From Brevundimonas intermedia (GTDB lineage Bacteria > Pseudomonadota > Alphaproteobacteria > Caulobacterales > Caulobacteraceae), in the NCBI RefSeq assembly GCF_027922165.1, contig NZ_BSFD01000003.1, positions 68,727 through 132,726 of the forward strand: a stretch of 64,000 nucleotides of DNA, read 5' to 3'. The notes below the pieces were generated by a model. That model was given only the letters and a program-made list of their open reading frames with translations. It made no database searches and had not been told where the DNA came from. The translations under genes were made by a program, and so were the position numbers. Each line of letters starts with the position of its first letter. The first letter of the stretch is position 1. This document shows positions 16,422 to 26,513 of the stretch, piece after piece.

Positions 16422-17999
16422 ATGTCGATGACAACTCGCCTTCTCGGTCTGGCCTTCGCATCTGCGGATGCCCTGGTCGAAATTGACGCCGAAGGCCGCG
16501 TTGCCTTTGCGCTCGGCGCCGGCCCTTTGCCCGGCACGGATGTTGGGGCGCTTTGGACGGGCAAGCCCCTGGTGACCTTCCTTCATGAAGGTTATGGCGC
16601 GCTCGAGCTTCTGCTGCAGACCAAGGCTGGCGCACGCAGCCCCGCCGCCCAAATTCTGGTCCAGGCAGGGCCTGGGCGCGTGCGACGGGCCTCCCTGAGG
16701 GCATTCATCCTACCCCAGTTGGCGCCGTCCATCTCGTGCTCGATCGCCTATGAAGGCCCCGCCATCGCGGTGGATTCGCTTGAGACACCCCCTCTTTTAG
16801 ACGCCGAGACCTTCCTTGCGGACGCCGCTCGCGTCGTCGCGTTATCGCCCAGCCTTTCACTCGCCTTCCTTGATATTCGCGGACTCGAAGACCTGGCTGC
16901 TGAGGTCGCCGAAAAGGTCCAGCGCCGGATCGAAGCCACGCTTCAATCTGCAGCCGCTCAAGGATCGTCGGCTGCCCAGATCACCTCGGAGCGGTACGCC
17001 CTGTTCCGCTCTCCCGGCGACACCCGCGACCTGGCCGCCGAAGTCGTTGAGGCCGGCCGCGCGGAAGGGGTGGACCTCGACGCCGAGTCTTTCGCCTCCA
17101 ACCTCCCCGACGGAGGAGACACCCTGTGTGTCCTGCGCGCCATGCGGTACGCGATCGAGGCCTGTCTGAAGGACGATGGTCTCGCCAACCCGCAGGTCGC
17201 CTTCTCCGAAGCGCTGAAGCGGACCTTCCGTGACGCAGAGGCTTTCCGCGCGGTGGTGAAGTCTCGGGAGTTCCAGGTCCACTACCAACCGATCGTGCAG
17301 TTGAGCTCGCGTGCGGTTCACCATTTCGAAGCCCTGGCTCGTTTCAGCGCCGGCGCCGGCCCCGCCAACGCCATCCGCATGGCCGAGGAGCTGGACATGA
17401 TCGAGTCCTTCGATCTGGCCGTGGCTGAGAAGGTGCTGAAGCGGATGCGCGCGCCGGGCGCCGGTCTGCTGAAGATGGCGATCAACGTGTCCGGCGCCTC
17501 GCTGGGCGACGACACCTATGTCGAACACCTGCTGCAGATGACCGCCGGGTCGCCTGCCGATCGCAAACGCCTTATCGTCGAGATCACCGAAACCTCCGCC
17601 CTGGCGGACATCGGCGCCGCCAATCGCCGACTGGCGGCCCTGCGCGAAACGGGCATCAAGGTCTGTATCGACGACTTCGGCTCGGGGGCGGCCTCGTATG
17701 ACTACCTGCGCAAGCTGTCGGTCGACGCCGTCAAGATCGACGGGGCGCTGATCCGGGAGGTCCAAACCGACGAGGTGGTGCGTAATATGGTGCGCAGCAT
17801 CGTCGAGTTGAGCCGGTCGCTGAAGCTCGAGACCATCGCCGAGATGATCGAGACCGAAGAGGTGGTCACTGAGCTCAAGGGGTTGGGCGTCGAGTACGGC
17901 CAGGGCTGGCTGTTCGGTCGCGCCGAGGCGGAGCCGCGCACCCAGCTGGCGAGCGCCGCGCCTGTCCGTCGCCGCGGCGCCGTCGAAGCCTGGGGCTAG
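16422..17999 (+). CDS. EAL-domain c-di-GMP phosphodiesterase with degenerate GGDEF region
   Basis: The 525-residue protein has a PAS-like N-terminal part (about 1-110), a degenerate GGDEF-like segment (about 125-250) in which the expected GGDEF loop reads SERYALF (189-195), and a full EAL domain (about 280-510). The catalytic set is complete: EALAR (E303), INVSGASL, EITETSA, IDDFGSG, VKIDG, AEMIET and the final YGQGWLFG. It should hydrolyse c-di-GMP to pGpG and so favour motility over attachment. The degenerate domain may sense GTP or mediate contacts. It follows the flagellar operon after 72 bases. No membrane segment is seen. Confidence 0.88.
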   Translation: MSMTTRLLGLAFASADALVEIDAEGRVAFALGAGPLPGTDVGALWTGKPLVTFLHEGYGALELLLQTKAGARSPAAQILVQAGPGRVRRASLRAFILPQLAPSISCSIAYEGPAIAVDSLETPPLLDAETFLADAARVVALSPSLSLAFLDIRGLEDLAAEVAEKVQRRIEATLQSAAAQGSSAAQITSERYALFRSPGDTRDLAAEVVEAGRAEGVDLDAESFASNLPDGGDTLCVLRAMRYAIEACLKDDGLANPQVAFSEALKRTFRDAEAFRAVVKSREFQVHYQPIVQLSSRAVHHFEALARFSAGAGPANAIRMAEELDMIESFDLAVAEKVLKRMRAPGAGLLKMAINVSGASLGDDTYVEHLLQMTAGSPADRKRLIVEITETSALADIGAANRRLAALRETGIKVCIDDFGSGAASYDYLRKLSVDAVKIDGALIREVQTDEVVRNMVRSIVELSRSLKLETIAEMIETEEVVTELKGLGVEYGQGWLFGRAEAEPRTQLASAAPVRRRGAVEAWG

Positions 18000-19477
18000 T
18001 GAGCGGCGCCTACGGGCAGATGCTCCTTCTCGAAGCGGCCGACGCGGTCAACGAGGGTTCTGGCGGCCTGGTTCATGCCGATGACGTCCACCTGAGCGCC
18101 TTGGCGGCGATAGCGGAAGACGACCTTGTCCACGGCCGCGACGCCGGTCAGATCCCATAGATGGGCCTCAGTCATGTCGATCTCGACGCGCTTGGGATGG
18201 CCGTGGTGTTCGAAGCTGGCTGCGAACAGATCGGCTGAGGCGAAGAACAACTGGCCGGTGACGCGATAGTGCAGCACGCCCTCCTCCGGGGTCTCGATCT
18301 CGGTCACGGCGATGGTCTTGCCGACCTTGCGCATGAAGAAGACCGCCGACAGCAGCACGCCTAGGATCACGCCCTTTGACAGGTCATGGGTGGCGACCAC
18401 GGTGACGGTCGTCGCGATCATGACGACCGACGACTGGACCGGGGTCGAACGCAGCTTCAGCACCGAGCCCCAGTCGAAGGTGCCGATGGAGACCATGATC
18501 ATGACAGCGACCAGGGCCGCCATCGGGATTTGGGCCACCCAGTCGCGCAGCACCAGGATCAGGAACAGCAGGAACAGGCCCGCCCACAGGGTGGACAGGC
18601 GCCCACGGGCGCCGGAGGTGACGTTGATGATCGACTGGCCGATCATGGCGCAGCCGGCCATGCCGCCGAACAGGGGAGACAGGATGTTGGCGATGCCCTG
18701 GCCGCGCGTCTCGCGGTCCTTGTCCGACGGGGTGTCGGTGAGGTCGTCCAGTAGATTGGCGGTCAGCAGGCTTTCCAGCAGACCGACGAAGGCCAGGGTC
18801 GCCGAGATCGGAGCGATGATGGCCAGGGTCTCCCAGGTCAGGGGCACGGCCGGCAGGTGGAAGACCGGCAGGGTCGAGGGCATCTGGCCCATGTCGCCGA
18901 CGGTGCGGACGTCCAGCCCGGTCATCATGACGAAGACGCTGATCAGGATGATGGCGACCAGGGGCGACGGCACGGCCTTGGTCAGGCGCGGGAAGCCGTA
19001 GATGACGATCAGGGCCGCCCCGACCAGGGCGAAGGTCTGCCAGTTGGCGCCGATCAGCTCGGGCATCTGGGCCAGGAAGATCAGGATCGCCAGGGAGTTG
19101 ACGAATCCGGTCATCACGCTGCGGCTGACGAACTTGATGTAGCGGCCCAGCTTCAGCAGGCCGATGATGATCTGAAACACGCCGCACAGGATGGAGGCGG
19201 CGAACAGGTATTCGAGGCCGTGGTCGCGGACCAGGCCGACCATCAGCAGGGCCATGGCCCCTGTGGCGGCCGAGATCATGGCCGGGCGACCGCCGACGAA
19301 GGCGATGGTCACCGCGATGACGACGCTGGCGTAGAGGCCGACGGCGGGATCGACGCCGGCGATGATGGAGAAGGCGATGGCCTCGGGGATCAGGGCCAGG
19401 GCGACGACGGTCCCCGCCAGCAGGTCGCGGCGAGGGTTGGCGAGCCATTGCTGGCGCGCGGAGGCGATCAGGGACAT
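17996..19477 (-). CDS. SulP family inorganic anion transporter with STAS domain
   Basis: The 493-residue inner-membrane protein has about 10-12 membrane helices (about 20-400) and a C-terminal STAS domain (about 410-490) with [20 protein letters not shown]. The N-terminal [20 protein letters not shown] is the SulP signature region. Relatives carry sulfate or bicarbonate; nearby genes do not decide between them. The ATG at 19477 begins [12 protein letters not shown], the usual start; longer in-frame sequence upstream is non-coding in character. It converges on the EAL gene with a 4-base overlap at the stops. Confidence 0.9.
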   Translation of the reverse strand: MSLIASARQQWLANPRRDLLAGTVVALALIPEAIAFSIIAGVDPAVGLYASVVIAVTIAFVGGRPAMISAATGAMALLMVGLVRDHGLEYLFAASILCGVFQIIIGLLKLGRYIKFVSRSVMTGFVNSLAILIFLAQMPELIGANWQTFALVGAALIVIYGFPRLTKAVPSPLVAIILISVFVMMTGLDVRTVGDMGQMPSTLPVFHLPAVPLTWETLAIIAPISATLAFVGLLESLLTANLLDDLTDTPSDKDRETRGQGIANILSPLFGGMAGCAMIGQSIINVTSGARGRLSTLWAGLFLLFLILVLRDWVAQIPMAALVAVMIMVSIGTFDWGSVLKLRSTPVQSSVVMIATTVTVVATHDLSKGVILGVLLSAVFFMRKVGKTIAVTEIETPEEGVLHYRVTGQLFFASADLFAASFEHHGHPKRVEIDMTEAHLWDLTGVAAVDKVVFRYRRQGAQVDVIGMNQAARTLVDRVGRFEKEHLPVGAAH

Positions 19478-19643
19478 GTGGGGTTCATCTGGGGTCTGCC
19501 GCCGACCTGGCGCGCGGCCATGGGTCGTATGCGGCGGGTTTCCCGGCGGATCGGCGGCCGGGATAGCCACCCGACGCTTCAATCAGGCCGGGTCCAAGGT
19601 GAGGCGCGCCTGATGCCCGGTCCCGACCCGAAAGGCAAGCCGC

Positions 19644-20888
<1,245 letters not shown>

Positions 20889-20968
20889 GATGCGACTCCC
20901 TGATGTTGCGACGCACACTGACAGAGGAAAGGCGGCAGGCAACCCCTCATCCGAGCCCTTCGGGCCTG

Positions 20969-20991
20969 CCTTCTCCCGCAAGGGGAGAAGG
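20969..20991. repeat. Short palindromic repeat upstream of hemF
   Basis: CCTTCTCCC (20969-20977) and GGGGAGAAGG (20982-20991) form a near-perfect hairpin with a GCAA-type loop, about 45 bases before hemF. This CTTCTCCC/GGGAGAAG type of intergenic palindrome is common in alphaproteobacteria. It would lie in the hemF leader if transcription starts upstream of it. Confidence 0.6.
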
Positions 20992-21034
20992 AAGAGGTTT
21001 CCCGGTCGGGCGACGAACGGCTAGGAGAGACGGC

Positions 21035-21916
21035 ATGAGCGACGCCGCCTTTTCCGATCCCCTCGACCTGAAGAAGGTAGAGACCCGCGCCTGGTTCGAG
21101 CATCTGCGCGACCGCATCCATGCGGCCTTCGAGGCGCTGGAGGATGCGGCGCCGGCCGCGCTGTTTCCGGGGGAGCCGGGGCGGTTCGTCCGGACGGCCT
21201 GGGACCGCAAGGACGGCGGCGGGGGCGTCATGGGAATGATGCACGGCCGGCTGTTCGAGAAGGTCGGGGTCCATGTCTCGACCGTGCACGGATCGTTTCC
21301 GGCCGACTACGCCAAGACGGTGCCGGGCGCGGCGGAGGATCCCCGCTTCTTCGCCACCGGGATCAGCCTGATCTGCCATCCGGTCAGTCCCCGGATTCCA
21401 GCGGTGCATATGAACACCCGCTTCATCGCCACGACCCAGAGCTGGTTCGGCGGCGGGGGCGATCTGACGCCGGTGCTGGATGCGGATCGGCGCCAGGACC
21501 ATCCGGACACCCTGGCTTTCCACGCCGCGATGAAGGCGGCCTGCGACGCCCACGATCCGGACTGGCACGCCAAGTACAAGGCCTGGTGCGACGAGTATTT
21601 CTTCCTGCCGCATCGGCAGGAGCCGCGCGGGACCGGCGGCATCTTCTATGACCACCACGACAGCGGCGACCACGACCGGGACTTCGCCTTCACCCGCGAC
21701 GTGGGCCTGGCCTTCCTGGACGTCTATCCGAAGATCGTCGCCGGACGGATGGGCGAGGCCTGGACGCCGGAGCAACGCGAAGAGCAGTTGGTGCGACGCG
21801 GGCGCTATGTGGAGTTCAACCTGCTGTACGACCGTGGCACCATGTTTGGCCTCAAGACCGGCGGCAACGTCGATTCGATCCTCAGTTCCATGCCTCCGGT
21901 GGTGAAATGGCCGTGA
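21035..21916 (+). CDS. hemF: Coproporphyrinogen III oxidase, aerobic (HemF)
   Basis: The 293-residue enzyme uses O2 to convert coproporphyrinogen III to protoporphyrinogen IX in heme synthesis. Motifs: [31 protein letters not shown] [18 protein letters not shown], and [16 protein letters not shown]. The ATG at 21035 has AGGAG upstream and gives a normal N-terminus; the in-frame upstream sequence covers a palindromic repeat. The oxygen-dependent enzyme indicates aerobic growth. Its end overlaps the next small gene by 10 bases. Confidence 0.96.
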   Translation: MSDAAFSDPLDLKKVETRAWFEHLRDRIHAAFEALEDAAPAALFPGEPGRFVRTAWDRKDGGGGVMGMMHGRLFEKVGVHVSTVHGSFPADYAKTVPGAAEDPRFFATGISLICHPVSPRIPAVHMNTRFIATTQSWFGGGGDLTPVLDADRRQDHPDTLAFHAAMKAACDAHDPDWHAKYKAWCDEYFFLPHRQEPRGTGGIFYDHHDSGDHDRDFAFTRDVGLAFLDVYPKIVAGRMGEAWTPEQREEQLVRRGRYVEFNLLYDRGTMFGLKTGGNVDSILSSMPPVVKWP

Positions 21917-22104
21917 AATCCCCCCTTGCGAAGATCCTGCTGCGGCCCCTGGCCACCTCGGCCCTGTTTGCGGTGTTGTACGGGGTCTATCTGATCCTGG
22001 CGAAGCAGCCGGACATTCCGCTGACCCTGTTCGTGGTGATCGGCTTCTATTTCGCGGCGTCGCTGCTGCTGGAGCGGTTCGTCTATCCCCGGATTGGACT
22101 GTAG
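21907..22104 (+). CDS. Small two-helix membrane protein
   Basis: The 65-residue product has two predicted membrane helices (about 15-32 and 37-56) joined by KQPDIP, and basic ends. The ATG at 21907 lies within the last codons of hemF in another frame; a GTG at 21913 is an alternative. Translational coupling to hemF is likely. I do not recognise the family. Confidence 0.6.
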   Translation: MAVKSPLAKILLRPLATSALFAVLYGVYLILAKQPDIPLTLFVVIGFYFAASLLLERFVYPRIGL

Positions 22105-22122
22105 GCGGCCGCCCCCCCTACC

Positions 22123-22234
22123 CCCGTCATCCTCGGGCTTGAGCCGAGGACCGGGCTATCCGCCGCATTGCCTTAGCGGCGGGCGCACAGCCCGATCCGC
22201 ATCCGGTCCTCGGGTCAAGCCCGAGGATGACGGG
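22123..22234. repeat. Nested inverted-repeat element 1
   Basis: Two arms of about 33 bp, 22123-22155 and 22203-22234, are inverted copies with one mismatch. Each arm is itself a palindrome (CCTCGGGCTTGAGCCGAGG in the left arm). The 47-bp core between them is unrelated. The arm sequence is shared with element 3 at 30055-30193. Confidence 0.8.
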
Positions 22235-22267
22235 GTTGTGGGGTGTGAGGCGCGGGCTGCGGGTGGA

Positions 22268-22558
22268 GCGGGCGGATTAGACTGTTTCGACTCCAATTTT
22301 TTTGAGTCTATTTAAGTGTATTTCCCGGCGACGCGCGCGCCCTTGAAACCGCGCGCCCAAATTGCACTGCACCGTCGAAATCGGTGCAATATGCAAAGGA
22401 GCGCAGTTTGTCGGCGTGTTTTCCATTCAATTGTCAAAGACCGGGCGCCCAGTCTAACCGCGCCCAGAAGGGTGATAGGTTGATCGCCGAATTTTCTTTG
22501 AAATCCCTTAGAATTCAGAATGCGGTGGTGCGGAATTAGGAGCGCAAGCCGTGTCCGC
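22268..22558. other. AT-richer structured non-coding gap
   Basis: About 290 bases with visibly lower GC than their neighbours and no convincing gene. It holds a GACTC/GAGTC hairpin (22289-22308, two GANTC sites, T-rich loop), then three more stem-loops: GCGCGC repeats (22335-22356), a two-part stem TTGCA..GCACCG/CGGTGC..TGCAA (22362-22396), and GGGCGC/GCGCCC (22443-22465). An 88-codon minus-strand frame covers it but has no recognisable protein character. It could hold a small RNA or be a remnant of acquired DNA. Confidence 0.4.
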
Positions 22559-23434
22559 TCATCCCATCGCCGCCACAAAGGCGTCGCCGGCGCGGCTGCG
22601 GTAGCGTTCGGAGTGGCGCAGCAGGCGGAACGGGCGTTCCGGCAGGGAAAAGGCGGCGGTGACCAGACGGCCGGCGGCGACCGAGGCGTAGGCGACGCTC
22701 TCGGACAGGGCCGTGGCCCCCGCCCCCGCCTCTGCCGCCGCCAGCACCGCCTCGTTCGACGGCAGGGTCATGGCGATGGACAGGGCGGCGGGGTCCACGC
22801 CCGCGTTTCGTAGGGCGGCCTCCAGGGTCGAGCGGGTGCCCGAGCCCGCCTCGCGCAGGACCCAGGCCTGGGTCGCCAGGGTCTGGGTCTCCAGTCGGCG
22901 CAGTCCGGCCCAGGGATGGTCGGGCGTGACCAAGACCGCCAGCCGGTCCGAGCCCACCACCGTCTGATCCAGCAAGGGCTGGTCGATCTCGCCCTCGACC
23001 AGACCCAGTTCGGCCGCGCCGCTCAACACCCCCTCGGCCACTTCTCGCGTATTGCCGATGGCCACGTCCAGTTCGACGCCGGGATGGGCCGCGTGAAAGG
23101 CGGCCAGCCGGCGTGGCAGCCAGGCGCTGGCGATGGTCTGGCTGGCGAAGATGGTCAGGCGGCCGCGTCGCAAGGCGCTCATATCCGCGAGGGCCGCTTC
23201 GGCCGCAGCGGCCCGCGCCAGCACGGCCTTGGCCTCGGGCAGGAAGGCCAGACCGGTCTGGTTCAGGACCACGCCCCGGCCGACCCGGTCGAACAGATGG
23301 ACGTCATGTTCGGCCTCCAGAGCCGCGATGGCGTTGGAGACGGCCGACTGGGTCAGGTTCAGCGCCCGCGCGGCGGCCGTCACGTGCTGACGCTCGGCCA
23401 CGGCGACGAAGATTCGCAGGCGTTCCAGGGTCAC
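22559..23434 (-). CDS. LysR family transcriptional regulator (YeiE/CbbR-like)
   Basis: The 291-residue regulator has an N-terminal winged helix-turn-helix (about 3-62: LRIFVAVAERQHVTAAARALNLTQSAVSNAIAALE) and a LysR substrate-binding domain (about 88-290). The best start is GTG 23434, preceded by GGAG; no ATG fits. It is divergent from the yeiH-like gene, the standard arrangement for a LysR protein and its target, and a T-N11-A palindrome lies just upstream. The likely inducer is a small anion or sulfur compound, by analogy with YeiE; this is inference. Confidence 0.88.
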   Translation of the reverse strand: MTLERLRIFVAVAERQHVTAAARALNLTQSAVSNAIAALEAEHDVHLFDRVGRGVVLNQTGLAFLPEAKAVLARAAAAEAALADMSALRRGRLTIFASQTIASAWLPRRLAAFHAAHPGVELDVAIGNTREVAEGVLSGAAELGLVEGEIDQPLLDQTVVGSDRLAVLVTPDHPWAGLRRLETQTLATQAWVLREAGSGTRSTLEAALRNAGVDPAALSIAMTLPSNEAVLAAAEAGAGATALSESVAYASVAAGRLVTAAFSLPERPFRLLRHSERYRSRAGDAFVAAMG

Positions 23435-23436
23435 AA

Positions 23437-23457
23437 TCAATCTCCAAATCGGATTGA
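23437..23457. promoter_or_regulatory. LysR-type T-N11-A operator
   Basis: TCAATC (23437-23442) and GATTGA (23452-23457) form a perfect 6-bp inverted repeat with the CAAT-N11-ATTG geometry of LysR binding sites. It starts 3 bases upstream of the lysR start codon, so the regulator probably represses itself while acting on the divergent transporter gene. Further ATTG/CAAT half sites follow to 23475. Confidence 0.75.
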
Positions 23458-23513
23458 AACGACAATAACAATCCGTTGGACCGTGGTCGAGGGGCGGCGC
23501 ATCAAGCGGTACA

Positions 23514-24590
23514 ATGAAGTCCGCCGCCCCTGCCGCCGTGCTGAGCCCGCCCCTGCCCCGCCCCGTTGGCTTGGGTGCGCGGCTGGGCGCGTTCGGACGT
23601 TCGGTCTGGCCCGGCCTGATGATGAGCCTGGTGGTCGCCTTGGCGGCGGTCGGCCTGACCAGTCTGGAGCGAGACGTCTTCGGCAAGGCCTGGCTGGAAC
23701 CGCTGGTCCTGGCCATCCTGCTGGGCGCGGGCGTGCGGGCGGCCTGGACGCCGGACGCCCGGTTCAGGGCCGGGATCGATTTTTCGGGCAAGATCCTGCT
23801 GGAGGTGGCGGTGGTCCTGCTGGGCGCCTCGGTCAGTGCGGCGACCCTGTCGTCGCTAGGGCTGGGGTTCGTGGCGGGGGTCTTCGCCCTGGTCGCCGCC
23901 GCCATCCTGGTGGGCTTCGGGATCGGGCGTCTGCTGGGTCTGAACCCACGCATGGCCCTGTTGGTGGCCTGCGGCAACGCCATCTGCGGCAACTCGGCCA
24001 TCGCCGCCGTGGCCCCGGTGATCGACGCCGACGGGGAAGAGGTGGCCGCCTCCATCGCCTTTACGGCCTTGCTGGGTGTGGTGGTCGTGCTGACCCTGCC
24101 GCTGCTGGGCGGGCTTATGGCGATGAGCGGGCTGCAGTTCGGCGCCCTGGCGGGTCTGACCGTCTATGCCGTGCCCCAGGTGCTGGCGGCCGCCGCCCCG
24201 TTTGGCGCGGTCGCGACCCAGACGGGGACGGTGGTCAAGCTGGCGCGGGTGCTGATGCTGGGGCCGGTGATCCTGGTGCTGTCGCTGATTTTCCGGGATC
24301 GGGCGGCGGCCAAGTCGGGGCCGGGTCTGCATCGGTTGCTGCCGTGGTTCATCCTCGGCTTCCTGGCCATGATCGCCCTGCGGAACCTGGACCTGATCCC
24401 GCAGGCGGCGCTTTCGCCCATGGCGGCGGCGTCCGGCCTGCTGACCGTGGCGGCCATGGCGGCCCTGGGGCTGCAGACCGACATCCGGGCCGTGGCGCGG
24501 GCCGGCGGGCGGGTGGCGGCGGCCGTGGTGCTATCGCTGGCGGCGCTGGTGGGGCTGAGCCTGGGGCTGATTGGGGTGTTGGGGGTTTAG
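23514..24590 (+). CDS. YeiH family putative sulfate exporter
   Basis: The 358-residue inner-membrane protein has about 10 membrane helices and the family segments AWLEPLVLAILLGAGVR, DFSGKILLEVAVVLLGAS and LVACGNAICGNSAIAAVAPVI. This is the YeiH (UPF0324, PSE) family, named putative sulfate exporters. The gene is divergent from a LysR gene, as in E. coli yeiE-yeiH. The transported substrate is not proven for the family in general. Confidence 0.85.
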   Translation: MKSAAPAAVLSPPLPRPVGLGARLGAFGRSVWPGLMMSLVVALAAVGLTSLERDVFGKAWLEPLVLAILLGAGVRAAWTPDARFRAGIDFSGKILLEVAVVLLGASVSAATLSSLGLGFVAGVFALVAAAILVGFGIGRLLGLNPRMALLVACGNAICGNSAIAAVAPVIDADGEEVAASIAFTALLGVVVVLTLPLLGGLMAMSGLQFGALAGLTVYAVPQVLAAAAPFGAVATQTGTVVKLARVLMLGPVILVLSLIFRDRAAAKSGPGLHRLLPWFILGFLAMIALRNLDLIPQAALSPMAAASGLLTVAAMAALGLQTDIRAVARAGGRVAAAVVLSLAALVGLSLGLIGVLGV

Positions 24591-24600
24591 TCCCTTCCAC

Positions 24601-24810
24601 TTTCGTCATTCCGGGCGAAGGGCCGCTTGGCCCGTAGACCCGGAACCCCTCGTCATCCTCCGGCCCGCGAAGCGGGACCGGAGGAGGCGCCGAAGGCGAA
24701 ATGGGACCGCCTCGCGGTGCGGGACGACCGAGGCCGAGACAGGTTCGCGCTCTCGCGCGCTGCTGGGTTCCGGGTCTCCGCTGCGCTGCGCTGCGCCCGG
24801 AATGACGAAA
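24601..24810. repeat. Nested inverted-repeat element 2
   Basis: Three nested inverted pairs: outer 17-bp perfect arms (24601-24617 and 24794-24810, TTTCGTCATTCCGGGCG), inner 13-bp perfect arms (24636-24648 and 24765-24777, AGACCCGGAACCC) and a central hairpin around 24655-24685 (TCCTCCGG..CCGGAGGA). It fills the gap between yeiH and the convergent amidotransferase gene. Confidence 0.75.
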
Positions 24811-24821
24811 GGAAAGTTGAG

Positions 24822-25553
24822 CTAGATCCCGCTGCCGTGATCCTCGACTGGCGGCGGGGTGAGCAGCAGGAAGGCGCGGATCCAGGCGGTGAGGACGGCG
24901 CGGTCGTTGGGGCGTTTCAGGCTGTCGATGGCGGCGTCGGCCAGGGGTTCGGGAATGCGCGAGCCGCGCCGGACCTCGACCAGGGCGGCGGCGTAGTCGG
25001 GCTGGAACTCAGGATGGCACTGGAAGGAGATGGCGTCGTCGCCCCAGGCCAGACCGGCGTAGGGGGTGAAGCCGCTGGAGGCGATGATCCGCGCATCGGG
25101 CGAGATGGCCGTCACCTGATCCTGGTGCGAGACCGGAATGGCGAGGGTGCGGGCGCGGGGCTGCATCCACGGCTCGTCGGTGTGGACGTCGTAGCGATGC
25201 AGGCCGACGCCCCAGCCCTTGTCCGACTTCTCGACCGCGCCGCCGAAGGCGTGGGCCAGGACCTGGTGGCCGAAGCAGATGCCGACGATCCGGGTCCGAC
25301 CCCGCGCCGCGCGCAGCCAGTCGATCAGCTGGGGAATCCACGGCAGATCGTCATAGACCCCGGCGGCCGAACCCGTGACGATCACGCCCTGAAACGCGGC
25401 GGGGTCCGACGGCAGGTGGCCGGACTGGACGTTGAAACGGGTGGTCGGGACGGTCTCGCCCAGCAGGGCGCGGAACCGGGCCGGATAGTCGTCGAAACTG
25501 TCCTTCAGGGCCTCGGGCGGATGGCCGGTTTCCAGGATGGCGATGCGGGTCAT
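24822..25553 (-). CDS. Class I glutamine amidotransferase (GuaA-like domain)
   Basis: The 243-residue stand-alone amidotransferase has the nucleophile elbow GICFGHQVLA, and the His/Glu pair in FQCHPEFQPD, so the catalytic triad is intact. Such proteins (often labelled GMP synthase-like) deaminate glutamine or gamma-glutamyl compounds; no synthetase domain is attached. It is convergent with yeiH and 29 bases downstream of rlmJ on the same strand. The exact substrate is unknown. Confidence 0.85.
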   Translation of the reverse strand: MTRIAILETGHPPEALKDSFDDYPARFRALLGETVPTTRFNVQSGHLPSDPAAFQGVIVTGSAAGVYDDLPWIPQLIDWLRAARGRTRIVGICFGHQVLAHAFGGAVEKSDKGWGVGLHRYDVHTDEPWMQPRARTLAIPVSHQDQVTAISPDARIIASSGFTPYAGLAWGDDAISFQCHPEFQPDYAAALVEVRRGSRIPEPLADAAIDSLKRPNDRAVLTAWIRAFLLLTPPPVEDHGSGI

Positions 25554-25582
25554 GGCGCCAACATAGGGGCGCCGCGCGCGGA

Positions 25583-26398
25583 TCAGAAGGACCAGATTTC
25601 GGCCTTGCCGCCCGGATCGCCCAGACGGTCGGCGACCCAGGCGCAGATCTGCTGCGCGGCGGCGTCGGCGCCCGGCGGCGGATTGACGATCACCAGGGCG
25701 CAGCCGTTCATCTTCATCGGATTGGTCAGGGGGCGCAGGCGCGCCTCGGCGACCAGGGTTGGGCCGGCTTTGCCTTGGAGCCGGCGGATGAAGCCGTCGA
25801 AGGTCTCCAGATCCTTCAGCGGGGTCCAGACCGCGACGGTCGCAGCCGGGTCGCGGCGGACGACAGCCACGGCGGTTTCGGCCGAACGGATATAGTCGTC
25901 GGGCTTTTCGAAAGGCGGATCGATCAGGATCAGGGGCGCCTTGGCCCGCGCCGCCTCGGCCGTGGCCAGGGCGTAGCCGTCGCCCTCGCGCGCCTCGGCG
26001 TTGGGGCGGTCGGCCAGGGCCTGGGCCAGCAGGGCGCGGACGGGCGGGTTCAGTTCATAGCCGACATAGCGGCCCTCGCTCGCGAGCGTGTCGGCGATCA
26101 GCAGGGGCGAGCCGGGATAGAAGCGGGCGCCGCCGTCGGGGTTCAGCGCCGCCACCCGTTCCGCCAGGGCCTGCATAAGCGGCGGCAGATCCGGGTCCGT
26201 CATCAGACGCGCGACCCCGGCCTCGGCCTCCTTCGACCGCGCGGCGTCGCCGGACAGGTCATAGAGGCCGGCGCCGGCGTGGGTATCGAGCACCGTCAGC
26301 GGGCCCGAGGCTGCGCGGGTCTTTACCAGCCACAGGACCAGGGCGTGTTTGACCAGGTCGGCGAAATTCCCGGCGTGGAAGCTGTGGCGATAATTCAT
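25583..26398 (-). CDS. rlmJ: 23S rRNA (adenine2030-N6)-methyltransferase RlmJ
   Basis: The 271-residue enzyme starts MNYRHSFHAGNFADLVKHALV, the family hallmark, and has the SAM-related VLDTHAGAGLYDL segment and the catalytic LILIDPPFE motif (D/N-PPF/Y). It methylates A2030 of 23S rRNA. The length is normal. The gene lies in a minus-strand pair with the amidotransferase and is divergent from topoisomerase IB. Confidence 0.93.
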   Translation of the reverse strand: MNYRHSFHAGNFADLVKHALVLWLVKTRAASGPLTVLDTHAGAGLYDLSGDAARSKEAEAGVARLMTDPDLPPLMQALAERVAALNPDGGARFYPGSPLLIADTLASEGRYVGYELNPPVRALLAQALADRPNAEAREGDGYALATAEAARAKAPLILIDPPFEKPDDYIRSAETAVAVVRRDPAATVAVWTPLKDLETFDGFIRRLQGKAGPTLVAEARLRPLTNPMKMNGCALVIVNPPPGADAAAQQICAWVADRLGDPGGKAEIWSF

Positions 26399-26513
26399 GC
26401 CGCCTCGTGTCGCGCCGGGCGCGCGGGGTCAAGGGGAACTCGCGGGCGCGACGCCGCGTTGGTCGCCGGTCTGAGGCAAGCCGCTGAAAGACCGATGAAA
26501 AGGAAACGCCGCG

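Noticed and set aside
22312..22578. 88-codon minus-strand frame
   Set aside because: Arg-rich, no recognisable pattern, overlaps the lysR end and covers several stem-loops; treated as non-coding.
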